The notes under the pieces: generated by a model | Databases searched by the model: none | What the model was told of the DNA's origin: nothing | Seen by the model: only the letters and a program-made list of their open reading frames with translations | Source: Fusobacteriota bacterium | Lineage (GTDB): Bacteria > Fusobacteriota > Fusobacteriia > Fusobacteriales > JAAYPW01 | Direction: 5' to 3' | NCBI GenBank assembly: GCA_012519615.1 | Contig: JAAYPW010000097.1 | Location: forward strand, 1 to 37,628 | Length of the DNA: 37,628 nt | Shown here: one piece after another, positions 10,528 to 20,076 of the stretch | Position numbering within the stretch: position 1 is the first letter of the stretch | How the letters are laid out: each line of letters begins with the position of its first letter | Translations under genes and position numbers: made by a program

Positions 10528-11046
10528 ATGTCAAATTTTATTAAAAAATTCAGAGATCGTTTTAAATTTAAAAATCGTTCTAATATAATTACATTTATAG
10601 ATATTATTTTTATTGTTGTAATATTTATATTTATTAAAAACTTCTATAAACTTACAGCTCCAACAAGTGATTCTATTACAAAAAATAAAATAAAATATAA
10701 TTTATACATTAATAAACATAAGTATGAATTAAATGATACAATGTTAATAAATTTGGAATTAAGAAATAGATCGAAAAAGAAAATAGAATTAATAAACGAA
10801 AAAGAAAAACCTATAAGAGTAGTTATTTATAATGAAAATAAAGATATCGTATATAGTAATGACTATATGGATAGAAATCGAGAAAATCCTAAAATTATCT
10901 CTGTAGGTGGATATGCAAAAATTAATATAGGTGAAAACTGGGATTTTGAATCAGAAATTTCCGAAATTACTAAGGGATCGTATAAAATAAAAGCTATCTT
11001 TAATAGTGGCGATGTCGAACTAGAGATACCATTTATAATATTTTAA
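10528..11046 (+). CDS. Membrane-anchored protein with BsuPI-like domain
   Basis: N-terminal TM then LNDTMLINLELRNRSKKKIEL....YNENKDIVYS....SVGGYAKINIGENWDF...GSYKIKAIF resembling the BsuPI fold pattern. Confidence 0.5.
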   Translation: MSNFIKKFRDRFKFKNRSNIITFIDIIFIVVIFIFIKNFYKLTAPTSDSITKNKIKYNLYINKHKYELNDTMLINLELRNRSKKKIELINEKEKPIRVVIYNENKDIVYSNDYMDRNRENPKIISVGGYAKINIGENWDFESEISEITKGSYKIKAIFNSGDVELEIPFIIF

Positions 11047-11061
11047 AATGAGGTGTAATTT

Positions 11062-11823
11062 ATGAAAAAAAATATTTTATTACTGTTTATTATGTTTTCT
11101 ACAGTTATATTTTCTAGACCTTTTGAAAATATTGAAATATTAGAAAAAAAAATATTTGGATTTACACTGGAAAGTAATGGAAATTATTATGATAGACTAG
11201 AAATTTTAGAAAAAAAGATATTTGGAAAGACTAGTAGCGAACAAGATGTAATAAGAATAGAAAAAATTAAACATTTCATATATTTAGATTCAGATTATTA
11301 TGCACCTATAAGAAAAATAGAAAATATAGAGGAAAATTTATTTGAAAATTTATCTAATAATATAGATATTATAACTAGGGTTGATAAAATAGAGGAAAAA
11401 CTATTTAGTAAAATAGAAAATAGTAAACCTCTTATGGAGAGAATAGATATATGTTTTGATTATTTAATGCTTAAAAATGACAATTTTAAGGAAAAACAGT
11501 TAATAAAAAATACAATAGAAAAGTTAGTAATAAAAGGGGAAAAACTAAAAAAAACTAAAAAAAATAAAGAGGTTACATTTATTGTAACAAAAGGATATAA
11601 AAACATTGTAAAAAAAGGGGATATAATAAGAGGAAAAGTTATAAAAGTTGAAAATGTAATTAGATTTAAAAATAGAAAAATTGATGTTTCGTTATATGAA
11701 ATAAAAAATAGCTATGGTGATATAATTAAAATAGAAAAAACTATTGAAACAAGGGAAAATGATGTAAATAAAGAGATAATAATTGAAGATATACCTATAA
11801 TAAAGGAGCTAAATAATGAGTAA
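11062..11823 (+). CDS. Secreted protein with degenerate RLExLEKxIFG repeats
   Basis: Signal peptide MKKNILLLFIMFSTVIFS followed by IEILEKKIFG, RLEILEKKIFG, RIEKIKHFIY, KIENIEENLF, RVDKIEEKLF, RIDICFDYLM. Confidence 0.7.
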   Translation: MKKNILLLFIMFSTVIFSRPFENIEILEKKIFGFTLESNGNYYDRLEILEKKIFGKTSSEQDVIRIEKIKHFIYLDSDYYAPIRKIENIEENLFENLSNNIDIITRVDKIEEKLFSKIENSKPLMERIDICFDYLMLKNDNFKEKQLIKNTIEKLVIKGEKLKKTKKNKEVTFIVTKGYKNIVKKGDIIRGKVIKVENVIRFKNRKIDVSLYEIKNSYGDIIKIEKTIETRENDVNKEIIIEDIPIIKELNNE

Positions 11824-13000
11824 AAGAATTATTGTAAAATCAGAAAAAGAAAAAAAAATATTAAACTTTTACCCTTTTATTTATAAAGATGAAGTAAAAG
11901 CAACAATGGGAACATTGGAAAATGGTGATTTAGTTCATATTGTTGATGAAAAATTAAATTTTATAGCTAAAGGATATATTAATGATAATTCTAATATATA
12001 TGTTAGAGTTCTAACTTTAAATAAAGATGAAATAATTAATAAGGAATTTATATATGATAAAATAAAAAGAGCTTATGAGAAAAGAGGAAAATTAGATAGT
12101 GAAACAAATTCTAAAAGAATTTTTTATTCTGAAGCAGATGGTTTATCAGGACTTATTGTAGATGAATTTGATAAATATTTATCTATTCAATTTAGAACGC
12201 TAGGAATAGAAAAATTTCGTATGGAAATTATTGATTCTATTATAGAAATTGTAAATCCTAAAGGTATATTTGAGCGTTCAGACACTGAATATCGTGTAAA
12301 AGAGGGAATTGAAGAAAAAACAGGGATAATTTACGGTGAAATACCAGAAAAAGTAATAATGGAAGATAATGGTATAAAATTTATTGTAGATATAATAGAA
12401 GGTCAAAAAACAGGATTTTTTCTTGACCAAAGAGAATCTAGAAAATTTATAAAAAAATATATAGATAGTGAAACAATATTTCTAGATGTATTTTCATCAA
12501 CTGGTGGATTTTCAATGACTGCATTACAAAGTGGTGCAAAAAAAGTTGTTGCAATAGACAAAGAGAGCGATGCATTACATACTGCAAAAGAAAATTATAG
12601 ATTAAATAATTATAGTGGAGAATTTTCTACTTTAGAGGGTGATGCATTTCAAATATTAAAAGATATGCAAAATGAAAAAATGAGATATGATATTATAATA
12701 TTAGATCCACCGTCACTTATTAAAAGAAAGGAAGATAGAAATAAAGGGCGCGATCTATTTATGAGTTTATGTGATAGCGGATTTAAACTTCTTAAAGATG
12801 AAGGGATTTTAGGAATATGTACTTGTGCTTACCATATGCAATTACAGGATCTAATAGAGGTAACAAGAATGGCAGCATCAGAAAATAGACTTAAATTAGA
12901 AGTTTTAGGTGTAACATACCAACCAGAAGATCATCCGTGGATTTTACATATGCCGGAGACTCTTTATTTAAAATGTTTATGGGTTAGGATAACAAAATAA
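11816..13000 (+). CDS. Class I SAM-dependent rRNA methyltransferase (RlmI-like, PUA domain)
   Basis: GQKTGFFLDQRESR, FLDVFSSTGGFSMTALQSGA, DIIILDPPSLIKRKEDR, HPWILHMPETLYLKCLWVRI. Confidence 0.93.
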   Translation: MSKRIIVKSEKEKKILNFYPFIYKDEVKATMGTLENGDLVHIVDEKLNFIAKGYINDNSNIYVRVLTLNKDEIINKEFIYDKIKRAYEKRGKLDSETNSKRIFYSEADGLSGLIVDEFDKYLSIQFRTLGIEKFRMEIIDSIIEIVNPKGIFERSDTEYRVKEGIEEKTGIIYGEIPEKVIMEDNGIKFIVDIIEGQKTGFFLDQRESRKFIKKYIDSETIFLDVFSSTGGFSMTALQSGAKKVVAIDKESDALHTAKENYRLNNYSGEFSTLEGDAFQILKDMQNEKMRYDIIILDPPSLIKRKEDRNKGRDLFMSLCDSGFKLLKDEGILGICTCAYHMQLQDLIEVTRMAASENRLKLEVLGVTYQPEDHPWILHMPETLYLKCLWVRITK

Positions 13001-13020
13001 TTATAATAAGGGTGATTTGT

Positions 13021-13713
13021 TTGTATATTGATATAATCGTATTAATAGTTTGTTTAATATCTTTAGCTTTAGGATATAGAAAAGGATTTATATTTGAGTT
13101 CTTTTCCTTATTTGGAATATTTATTTCTATATTTATTACAAAAAAAGTATCTGTATATATATTTGAAAATTTTAGTAGTAATGATAGTAATTTAAAATTT
13201 ATTATAACATATATAGTAATTTTTATTGTAATATATCTATTTTTATTTATAATTTTCTTCTTATTTAAAAAATTTATAAAACTTGTTTTTTTAAATTGGG
13301 TAGATAGGCTACTTGGTTTGTTATTTGGTTTGGTAAAAGGAGTTTTTTTTTCCCTTTTATTTGTGTATATATTAATATTTATTTCTCAGTATAATGAAAA
13401 TATAAAATTATCAGCAAATAGTAGTATATTTATAAATATTATTGCAAAAAATACACCAAATATGAAAATAGGTTTACCAGAAATAATTAACAATCAGATA
13501 GAATATTTTAAAAAAGAGAGAGAAATAGATAAAATAACTGAAAATGCACTTAAAGATATGGAAAAAAAAGTAGAAAATATAAAAAAAAATACGGAACTAA
13601 GTGAAGACAAAAAAAAAGTTATTAAAGAAATTGAATTACAAAATTTGCGTGAAAAAGAGATACAAAATATTTTGAAAAATGAAGATGTATCTAAAAAAAG
13701 GGGAAATAAATGA
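13021..13713 (+). CDS. CvpA family membrane protein
   Basis: N-terminal DIIVLIVCLISLALGYRKGFIFEFFSLFGIF and WVDRLLGLLFGLVKGVFFSLLFVYIL; likely TTG start 13021 with SD aagggtga (ORF track start 13012). Confidence 0.85.
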   Translation: MYIDIIVLIVCLISLALGYRKGFIFEFFSLFGIFISIFITKKVSVYIFENFSSNDSNLKFIITYIVIFIVIYLFLFIIFFLFKKFIKLVFLNWVDRLLGLLFGLVKGVFFSLLFVYILIFISQYNENIKLSANSSIFINIIAKNTPNMKIGLPEIINNQIEYFKKEREIDKITENALKDMEKKVENIKKNTELSEDKKKVIKEIELQNLREKEIQNILKNEDVSKKRGNK

Positions 13714-14987
13714 AATTAGTATATAAATATTTTTTCAAAGAGATGGTTTTACCAGTTTTTTTTGGAATAAGTGTATTTACGTTCCTATTTTTAATTGACT
13801 TTTTAATTGAGATGATGGAAAATATAATTGTAAAAAATATTCCTGTAATGGATGTATTAGAGATGGTTTCTTATTATTTTCCACCGATTTTATCAAATAC
13901 AATACCAATGGGACTTTTTCTAGGAGTGATGTTATCTTATAACAAATTATCAGGAAATAGTGAAATTATTGCAATGGAGTCAATTGGTGTTGGCTTTATA
14001 ACTTATCTGATTCCAGCATTTGTTGTTGGGTTTATTATGTTAAATGTACTGTTTTTTATAGAAGAAAAAGTTATTCCAGATTCATTTGAAAAATTAGAAT
14101 TAGTAACTAAAAAAATTGCATATACACGACCTGCTCTCAAACTGGAGGAAAAAACATTTATAGAAGATATAGGAGATCATAGTATATATATTAATAAAAT
14201 GGATAACGATGCAAATTTAGCAGAAAATTTAATTGTATTTCAAAAATTAGACACAAGTATTTATCCTAGAATAATATTAGCAGACAGATCTCGATGGGAA
14301 AATAGTACAATGATATTAGAAAATGCGAATTTTTATAATATCAATAGTAATGGAGAAAAAGAGATAGCAGGTAGTTTTGAAAAACAAATTATACCGATAA
14401 ATACTTTTTTTGGAAATTTCTCTTTAAAAGGTAAGAAAAAAAGAGCAATGATGTCAATAACTGAGTTAAAAACCGAAATTGATAATATATATGGTCATAG
14501 AAAAACTGAACAAAATGAAATTAATAATAAAATAAAAATTCTGAAAAAAAAGATGAAAAGATCAGAAATATCTCAAAAAGAATTTTTAGAAAGTGAAATA
14601 GTGAAATTAAATAAAGAGAAAGAAGTAATAATAGAAAAAGTTAAAGAGGAGATAAAAAATATTGATATTTCAGAAAAGAAACGTCGTAAAATAAGAGCTC
14701 TACCATATGAAGCTGAAATGCATCAAAAGCTAGCAGTACCTTTTTCAGCGTTACTTTTAGCGATTCTAGGTGTGTTTTTCTCCGTGAAAAGTGCCAGAAG
14801 TGGTAAAGGAGCCAGTTTTGTATTTAGTATCGCAGTTATATTTTCATATATGACTATAATTGGTATTGCAAAACAACAAGCCATTAAACTAAAAATAGAT
14901 GTTGTATTAGGGATGTGGTCGCCGAATATTTTACTTTTAATATTAATATTAATTCTATTTATAATTAGAAAAAGGAGAGTAGGATGA
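13710..14987 (+). CDS. LptF/LptG family (YjgP/YjgQ) LPS export permease
   Basis: N-terminal YKYFFKEMVLPVFFGISVFTFLFLIDFLIEMME; ILSNTIPMGLFLGVMLSYNKLSGNSEIIAMESIGV; C-terminal PFSALLLAILGVFFSVKSARSGKGASF. Confidence 0.92.
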   Translation: MKLVYKYFFKEMVLPVFFGISVFTFLFLIDFLIEMMENIIVKNIPVMDVLEMVSYYFPPILSNTIPMGLFLGVMLSYNKLSGNSEIIAMESIGVGFITYLIPAFVVGFIMLNVLFFIEEKVIPDSFEKLELVTKKIAYTRPALKLEEKTFIEDIGDHSIYINKMDNDANLAENLIVFQKLDTSIYPRIILADRSRWENSTMILENANFYNINSNGEKEIAGSFEKQIIPINTFFGNFSLKGKKKRAMMSITELKTEIDNIYGHRKTEQNEINNKIKILKKKMKRSEISQKEFLESEIVKLNKEKEVIIEKVKEEIKNIDISEKKRRKIRALPYEAEMHQKLAVPFSALLLAILGVFFSVKSARSGKGASFVFSIAVIFSYMTIIGIAKQQAIKLKIDVVLGMWSPNILLLILILILFIIRKRRVG

Positions 14988-16057
14988 AAAAGATTGATAG
15001 ATATATACTTAAAAATTTCACATACTCTTTTTTTGTAAGTTTTATGGCATTTGTTGTTATTTTTAATATACCTTCATTAATAAAAACGGTAGATTACATA
15101 ACAGAAGGGACAATAAAAGCATCACAGGGGTTAGAATTATTTCTTGTAGGGATACCCAAAACTGTAATTGATATTATACCATTATCCGTAGTTTTTGGTG
15201 GTTTAATAACTTCTAATAAAATGTCAACTAAATTAGAGTTAATGGCATTGAAAACATCAGGTGTAAGTTTTTCGAGAATAATTTTATACCCTGTAATTTT
15301 GTCTTTTATAATATCTTTAGCTGCATTTTGGTTTATTGACAGTGTAGTACCTAAAGCTAATGAGCGTCGTCGTGAATTAAGATATACAGAAGTATATAAT
15401 GTTAAAGACTCTAGAATAAAAACAGATGTTTACTATAAAGGGGAAAAGAATATTTATTACATTAGCTTCATAAATGGAAGCGAAAAAACAGTTAAAAATA
15501 TAATGGTATTAGTGATGAATGATGAGTTCTCTAAAATAGAAAAAATTATCACGGCACAAAATGGTGAGTTTAATGAAGAAATTGGTAGATGGGATCTACG
15601 TAAAGTAAAAATTAATAATATTGTAGAAAATAAAATGGAAAATTATATGAATTATACTCCTGATTTTTTAAATGAAAATCCAAATGATTTTTTAAGAGAC
15701 AAAATAAGAGAAAATGAATTAACTAGAAAAGATCTTATGGAAGCAGTAAATGTAATCGGAAGAACAGGTGGAGATGCTAGAAAAATAAGAGTTGCTCTGT
15801 ATGAGAGGCTATCATATCCTTTTGCAGCTTTTATTATTAGTTTCATAGGTTTATCATTGGGAAGCAGATATGTACGTGGGACATCAGCAGTTAGTATAGC
15901 TTTATGTATTGTAATTGGGTATCTTTATTATATTGTTAAAGCCACAGTGGAAGCAATAAGTATTGGTGGGAAAATTTCACCATTTTTAGGTTCATGGATT
16001 CCAAATATAATTTTTTTAGTTATAGGAATATATACTATGAAACAGTCAGAATATTAA
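14984..16057 (+). CDS. LptF/LptG family LPS export permease, second copy
   Basis: IDRYILKNFTYSFFVSFMAFVVIFNI; DIIPLSVVFGGLITSNKMSTKLELMALKTSGVSF; YPFAAFIISFIGLSLGSRY. Confidence 0.92.
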   Translation: MKKIDRYILKNFTYSFFVSFMAFVVIFNIPSLIKTVDYITEGTIKASQGLELFLVGIPKTVIDIIPLSVVFGGLITSNKMSTKLELMALKTSGVSFSRIILYPVILSFIISLAAFWFIDSVVPKANERRRELRYTEVYNVKDSRIKTDVYYKGEKNIYYISFINGSEKTVKNIMVLVMNDEFSKIEKIITAQNGEFNEEIGRWDLRKVKINNIVENKMENYMNYTPDFLNENPNDFLRDKIRENELTRKDLMEAVNVIGRTGGDARKIRVALYERLSYPFAAFIISFIGLSLGSRYVRGTSAVSIALCIVIGYLYYIVKATVEAISIGGKISPFLGSWIPNIIFLVIGIYTMKQSEY

Positions 16058-16083
16058 TTATTAAAAGGGAGAGTAAAAAATAA

Positions 16084-17307
16084 ATGCCTAAAATGAAAAC
16101 TATTTTAAATAGTATACCAGTTATTTATAAGAAAATGGAAGGATTGAAATCTGTAAGCTTTGGAATATATGTAAAAACAGGATTACGTGATGAAAAAAAC
16201 TATAAAAATGGGATCTCACATTTTTTAGAACACATGTTATTTAAAGGAACTAAAAAAAGAACAGCAAAAGATATATCTGAAGAGATAGATTTTCTTGGTG
16301 GTAGTATGAATGCGTTTACAAGTGCAGAAACAACAGGATATTATGTAACGTCACTAGGTGAACATTTAGAAAATGTAATCGATGTATTATCTGATATGTA
16401 TATTAATTCTGAATTTTTAGATAAAGAGATAGATAGAGAAAAAGGGGTTATTGTAGAAGAGATTAAAATGTATGAAGATATCCCTGAAGAAAAAATATTT
16501 GACTATAACTCTAAATTTGTTTTAGAGGGAACTAATTATGAAAAAACAATATTAGGTACAGAAGAGAGCGTAAAATCAATTACGAGAGATAATTTAATAG
16601 AGTATTGGAATGATAGATATACTAATGATAATATGGTGATTGCAATTGCTGGAGATTTTAATATAGATAAGATAATATTGCTACTTGAAGAAAAATTTAA
16701 AGATTTTCATAGAAAAGAAAAAAAAGGAGAGTATACAAAACTATTTAATATAAATAGTGGAAGAAAAGAGATAACAAAGACAACAAATCAAGTACATTTA
16801 TGCGTGAATACAAAGGGATTATCATACCATTCTGAAGATAGATACAAAGCTAATATGATCATAAATGTATTAGGTGGAAATATGAGTTCAAGATTATTTC
16901 AAAAAATACGTGAAGAAGAGGGGTTAGCATACTCAATATATAGCTATAATTCGTCTTATACTGACGGTGGGTTAATAACAACATACGCAGGAACAACTAA
17001 GAAAGATTTTGAAAAAGTAATATCACTTATAAAAGAGGAGTATAAAAAAATATATGATTTTGGTATAACAAAAGAGGAATTACAAAAAGCAAAAAATCAA
17101 CATTTAGCATCACTTGTAATTAGTGGTGAAACAACAAGAGCAAAAATGGGTACACTAGCAGGAAATTATTTAAAAAAAGGTAAATTATTTAATATAGATG
17201 AATTCACAGCTATAATAAAAAATATAAATATTGAAGACGTTCTACTATGTTCTAAAGATTTATTTAATGAAAAATACTACTCTGAGGTTATACTGGGGGA
17301 TATTTAA
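16084..17307 (+). CDS. M16 family zinc peptidase
   Basis: HFLEHMLFKGTKKRTAKDISEEIDFLGGSMNAFTSAETTGYYV (HxxEH) and NVLGGNMSSRLFQKIREEEGLAYSIYSY. Confidence 0.95.
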   Translation: MPKMKTILNSIPVIYKKMEGLKSVSFGIYVKTGLRDEKNYKNGISHFLEHMLFKGTKKRTAKDISEEIDFLGGSMNAFTSAETTGYYVTSLGEHLENVIDVLSDMYINSEFLDKEIDREKGVIVEEIKMYEDIPEEKIFDYNSKFVLEGTNYEKTILGTEESVKSITRDNLIEYWNDRYTNDNMVIAIAGDFNIDKIILLLEEKFKDFHRKEKKGEYTKLFNINSGRKEITKTTNQVHLCVNTKGLSYHSEDRYKANMIINVLGGNMSSRLFQKIREEEGLAYSIYSYNSSYTDGGLITTYAGTTKKDFEKVISLIKEEYKKIYDFGITKEELQKAKNQHLASLVISGETTRAKMGTLAGNYLKKGKLFNIDEFTAIIKNINIEDVLLCSKDLFNEKYYSEVILGDI

Positions 17308-17341
17308 TTATTGATTAGAAAAAAAGAGGAGGGATAGGAGA

Positions 17342-17791
17342 TTGGATACAGAAAGAGTAAATATTAAGGTGAAATTAGAAGAGAAATCATCTATTCCAAA
17401 ATATATGACCTCCGGTGCAGCGGGATTAGATGTAGCTGCGTATATAGAGGAGGACATAATTTTAAAACCTATGGAAAGGGTACTTATTCCAACAGGTATA
17501 AAGATGGAAATACCTTTTGGATACGAAGTAGAAGTTCGTCCAAGAAGTGGACTTGCTATAAAATACGGAATCACAGTTTTAAACAGTCCTGGTACAATTG
17601 ATTCCGATTATCGCGGTGAGGTTAAAATCATACTTATTAATTTTGGAAATGAAGACTACACTATAAAAAATGGAGATAGAATAGCACAATTAGTTTTAAA
17701 AAAAATTATAGTGGCAGATGTAGAAATAACTAGTGAACTAAGTGAGACAAAACGTGATAAATTTGGATTTGGTCATACAGGAGAAAAATAA
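17342..17791 (+). CDS. dut: dUTP diphosphatase (TTG start)
   Basis: SGAAGLDVAA, RPRSGLAIKYGITVLNSPGTIDSDYRGEV, NGDRIAQLV, FGFGHTG. Confidence 0.96.
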   Translation: MDTERVNIKVKLEEKSSIPKYMTSGAAGLDVAAYIEEDIILKPMERVLIPTGIKMEIPFGYEVEVRPRSGLAIKYGITVLNSPGTIDSDYRGEVKIILINFGNEDYTIKNGDRIAQLVLKKIIVADVEITSELSETKRDKFGFGHTGEK

Positions 17792-17820
17792 AAATATACC
17801 AATTAAGGAGGATTAATTAA

Positions 17821-18621
17821 ATGAAAAAAGGAGTAGTTTATGCTGTTACTTCGGGAAAGGGGGGTGTTGGAAAAACAACAACAACAGCCAATTTAAGTAC
17901 TGGATTAGCTATGCTTGGAAAAAAAGTTGCAGTTGTAGATGCAGACATTGGGCTTAGAAACTTAGATATAGTTATGGGGTTAGAGAATCGAGTTGTTTTT
18001 AATCTTGTAGATGTAATCGAAGGTAAAGCAAAATTAAAAATGGCACTTATAAAAGATAGACAATTTAAAGATAATTTACAACTATTACCAGCAGCTCAAA
18101 CAAGAGACAAAGACGCTGTTACACCAGATGATATGATTAAATTAGCTAAAGAGTTATCTAAAGATTTTGACTATGTTTTTATAGATTCGCCAGCAGGAAT
18201 AGAAAACGGATTTAAAAATGCAGTAGCTGGAGCAGATGAAGTTATAATTGTAACAAATCCTGAAGTATCCGCTGTAAGAGATGCAGATAGAATAATAGGA
18301 GTTTTAGAAGCATCACAAAAGAATAAGCCTAAATTAATTATAAATAGAATTAAACCAAATATGGTAAAAAAAGGCGAAATGTTAAGTGTTGAAGACGTGT
18401 TAGAGTTATTAGGAATCGATCTATATGGTGTTGTTCCTGATGATGAAAGTATAATTAGTTCAAGTAATAAAGGGGAACCGGTTATTAAATATGCTGATGC
18501 TAAAGCAGGACAAGCTTATTTAAATATCACAAAACGAATAACTGGTGAACAAATACCATTACTAGATTTAGATGATAAAAAAGGTATTTTAAATAAAATA
18601 TCTAATTTATTTAAAAAATAA
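17821..18621 (+). CDS. minD: Septum site-determining ATPase MinD
   Basis: TSGKGGVGKTTTTANL, DADIGLRNLDIVMGLENRVVFNLVDVI, C-terminal amphipathic helix GILNKISNLFKK. Confidence 0.97.
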   Translation: MKKGVVYAVTSGKGGVGKTTTTANLSTGLAMLGKKVAVVDADIGLRNLDIVMGLENRVVFNLVDVIEGKAKLKMALIKDRQFKDNLQLLPAAQTRDKDAVTPDDMIKLAKELSKDFDYVFIDSPAGIENGFKNAVAGADEVIIVTNPEVSAVRDADRIIGVLEASQKNKPKLIINRIKPNMVKKGEMLSVEDVLELLGIDLYGVVPDDESIISSSNKGEPVIKYADAKAGQAYLNITKRITGEQIPLLDLDDKKGILNKISNLFKK

Positions 18622-18641
18622 TAGGGGGAGGAATAAAATCA

Positions 18642-18929
18642 ATGTTAAAAAATATATTTGACAAACTTTTTAAAAAGGAGGAAGTAAGTAGTTCTATTGC
18701 TAAAAATCGATTAAAAGTTGTAATTACACAAGACAGAACTTCTTTTTCACCAAAAATTTTAGGACTATTGAAAGATGATTTAATGGAAGTATTTTCAAGA
18801 TATTTTGAATTAGAAAAAGAAGATATTCATAGTATTAAATTAGAAAACGAGGAAGATAATCTTGGTTTATCTATTAGTATACCAATAAAAAAAGTAAAAA
18901 TTAATGTGAGTGAGGGAAATGAAAAATAA
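18642..18929 (+). CDS. minE: Cell division topological specificity factor MinE
   Basis: AKNRLKVVITQDRTSFSPKILGLLKDDLMEVFSRYFELE; adjacent to minD. Confidence 0.93.
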   Translation: MLKNIFDKLFKKEEVSSSIAKNRLKVVITQDRTSFSPKILGLLKDDLMEVFSRYFELEKEDIHSIKLENEEDNLGLSISIPIKKVKINVSEGNEK

Positions 18930-20031
18930 ACAGAGCGTTAGACTTTTTTTAAAAAAAATCAAAAGGCTAGATTTAAGCCTTTTGATTAATGTATACATAA
19001 TTTTAGGACTTAGCTTAATATTTATATATAGTGCAACATACCAAGAAACGCGATCATTTTTTGTAAAAGAAATTATATGGATAGTTTTAGGTTCAATAGT
19101 ATTTTTTATATTTAGTATTATAGATTACAGAATTTTTTCAAAATACTCAAAAATTATATATATGGGGAATATACTCATGTTAGTAATAGTCCATCTAATT
19201 GGTTTTAAGGCAAAAGGCTCAAATAGATGGATAGATTTGGGTTTTTTGAAATTACAACCATCTGAATTTGCAAAGATTCTTTTACTTCTTACTCTTGCTG
19301 AAGTATTGGTAAATGAATACAAAAATGGTATAAGAAACTGGAAAGGAATACTAAGAACAGGAGTACATATTGTAATCCCTTTTTTACTTATATTAAAACA
19401 ACCAGATTTAGGAACAGCTCTTGTTCTTATATTTATATATTATGTTCTTATTTATTTAAATGGAGTAGATATAATATTAATGGTTATTATTTTTCTTATT
19501 AATTTATTAATGACACCAGTTGCATTTTTATTTTTAAAAGATTATCAGAAAAAGAGAATACTTATTTTTTTAGATCCTACAAAGGATGTATTGGGAGATG
19601 GCTGGAATGTAATACAATCTATGATTGCAGCAGGATCTGGGGGATTAATTGGTAAAGGTGTTTTATCAGGAACACAAACAAGATTAAATTTTATACCAGA
19701 ATCTCATACAGATTTTATTTTTTCTGTACTTTTAGAAGAGATAGGATTAATTGGAGGAATTTTTCTAGTAATACTATACATATGGTTAATTTATACGATT
19801 ATTAGTATAGGACAAAGAGTAGATGATGATTATGGTAAACTTCTATGTTATGGAATTGCTGCTATATTTTTCTTTCATAGCATTGTCAATATGGGAATGG
19901 TAATAGGTGTTATGCCTATAACTGGATTACCTCTTCTATTTATGAGTTATGGGGGAAGTTCGTGTGTTTTTGGATTTATGATGTTAGGTATAGTAGAAAG
20001 CGTAAGAATATATAACGACAATACCAAATAG
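18919..20031 (+). CDS. rodA: RodA/FtsW family peptidoglycan polymerase (RodA-like)
   Basis: KGSNRWIDLGFLKLQPSEFAKI; KQPDLGTALVLIFIYY; FIPESHTDFIFSVLLEEIG; GLPLLFMSYGGSS. ATG 18919 overlaps minE. Confidence 0.93.
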   Translation: MKNKQSVRLFLKKIKRLDLSLLINVYIILGLSLIFIYSATYQETRSFFVKEIIWIVLGSIVFFIFSIIDYRIFSKYSKIIYMGNILMLVIVHLIGFKAKGSNRWIDLGFLKLQPSEFAKILLLLTLAEVLVNEYKNGIRNWKGILRTGVHIVIPFLLILKQPDLGTALVLIFIYYVLIYLNGVDIILMVIIFLINLLMTPVAFLFLKDYQKKRILIFLDPTKDVLGDGWNVIQSMIAAGSGGLIGKGVLSGTQTRLNFIPESHTDFIFSVLLEEIGLIGGIFLVILYIWLIYTIISIGQRVDDDYGKLLCYGIAAIFFFHSIVNMGMVIGVMPITGLPLLFMSYGGSSCVFGFMMLGIVESVRIYNDNTK

Positions 20032-20076
20032 AGAGGTGGTGAATGCTGTTACACCTATGTGTACAGTATAAAATTG
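20031..20076 (+). promoter_or_regulatory. SD-hairpin-start element A (upstream of RluD-like gene)
   Basis: gagaggtggtgaatgCTGTtACACctatGTGTACAGtataaaaTTG: SD 20034-20041, stem 20046-20054/20059-20066 (extendable to 20043/20069), 7 nt, TTG 20074. Confidence 0.6.
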
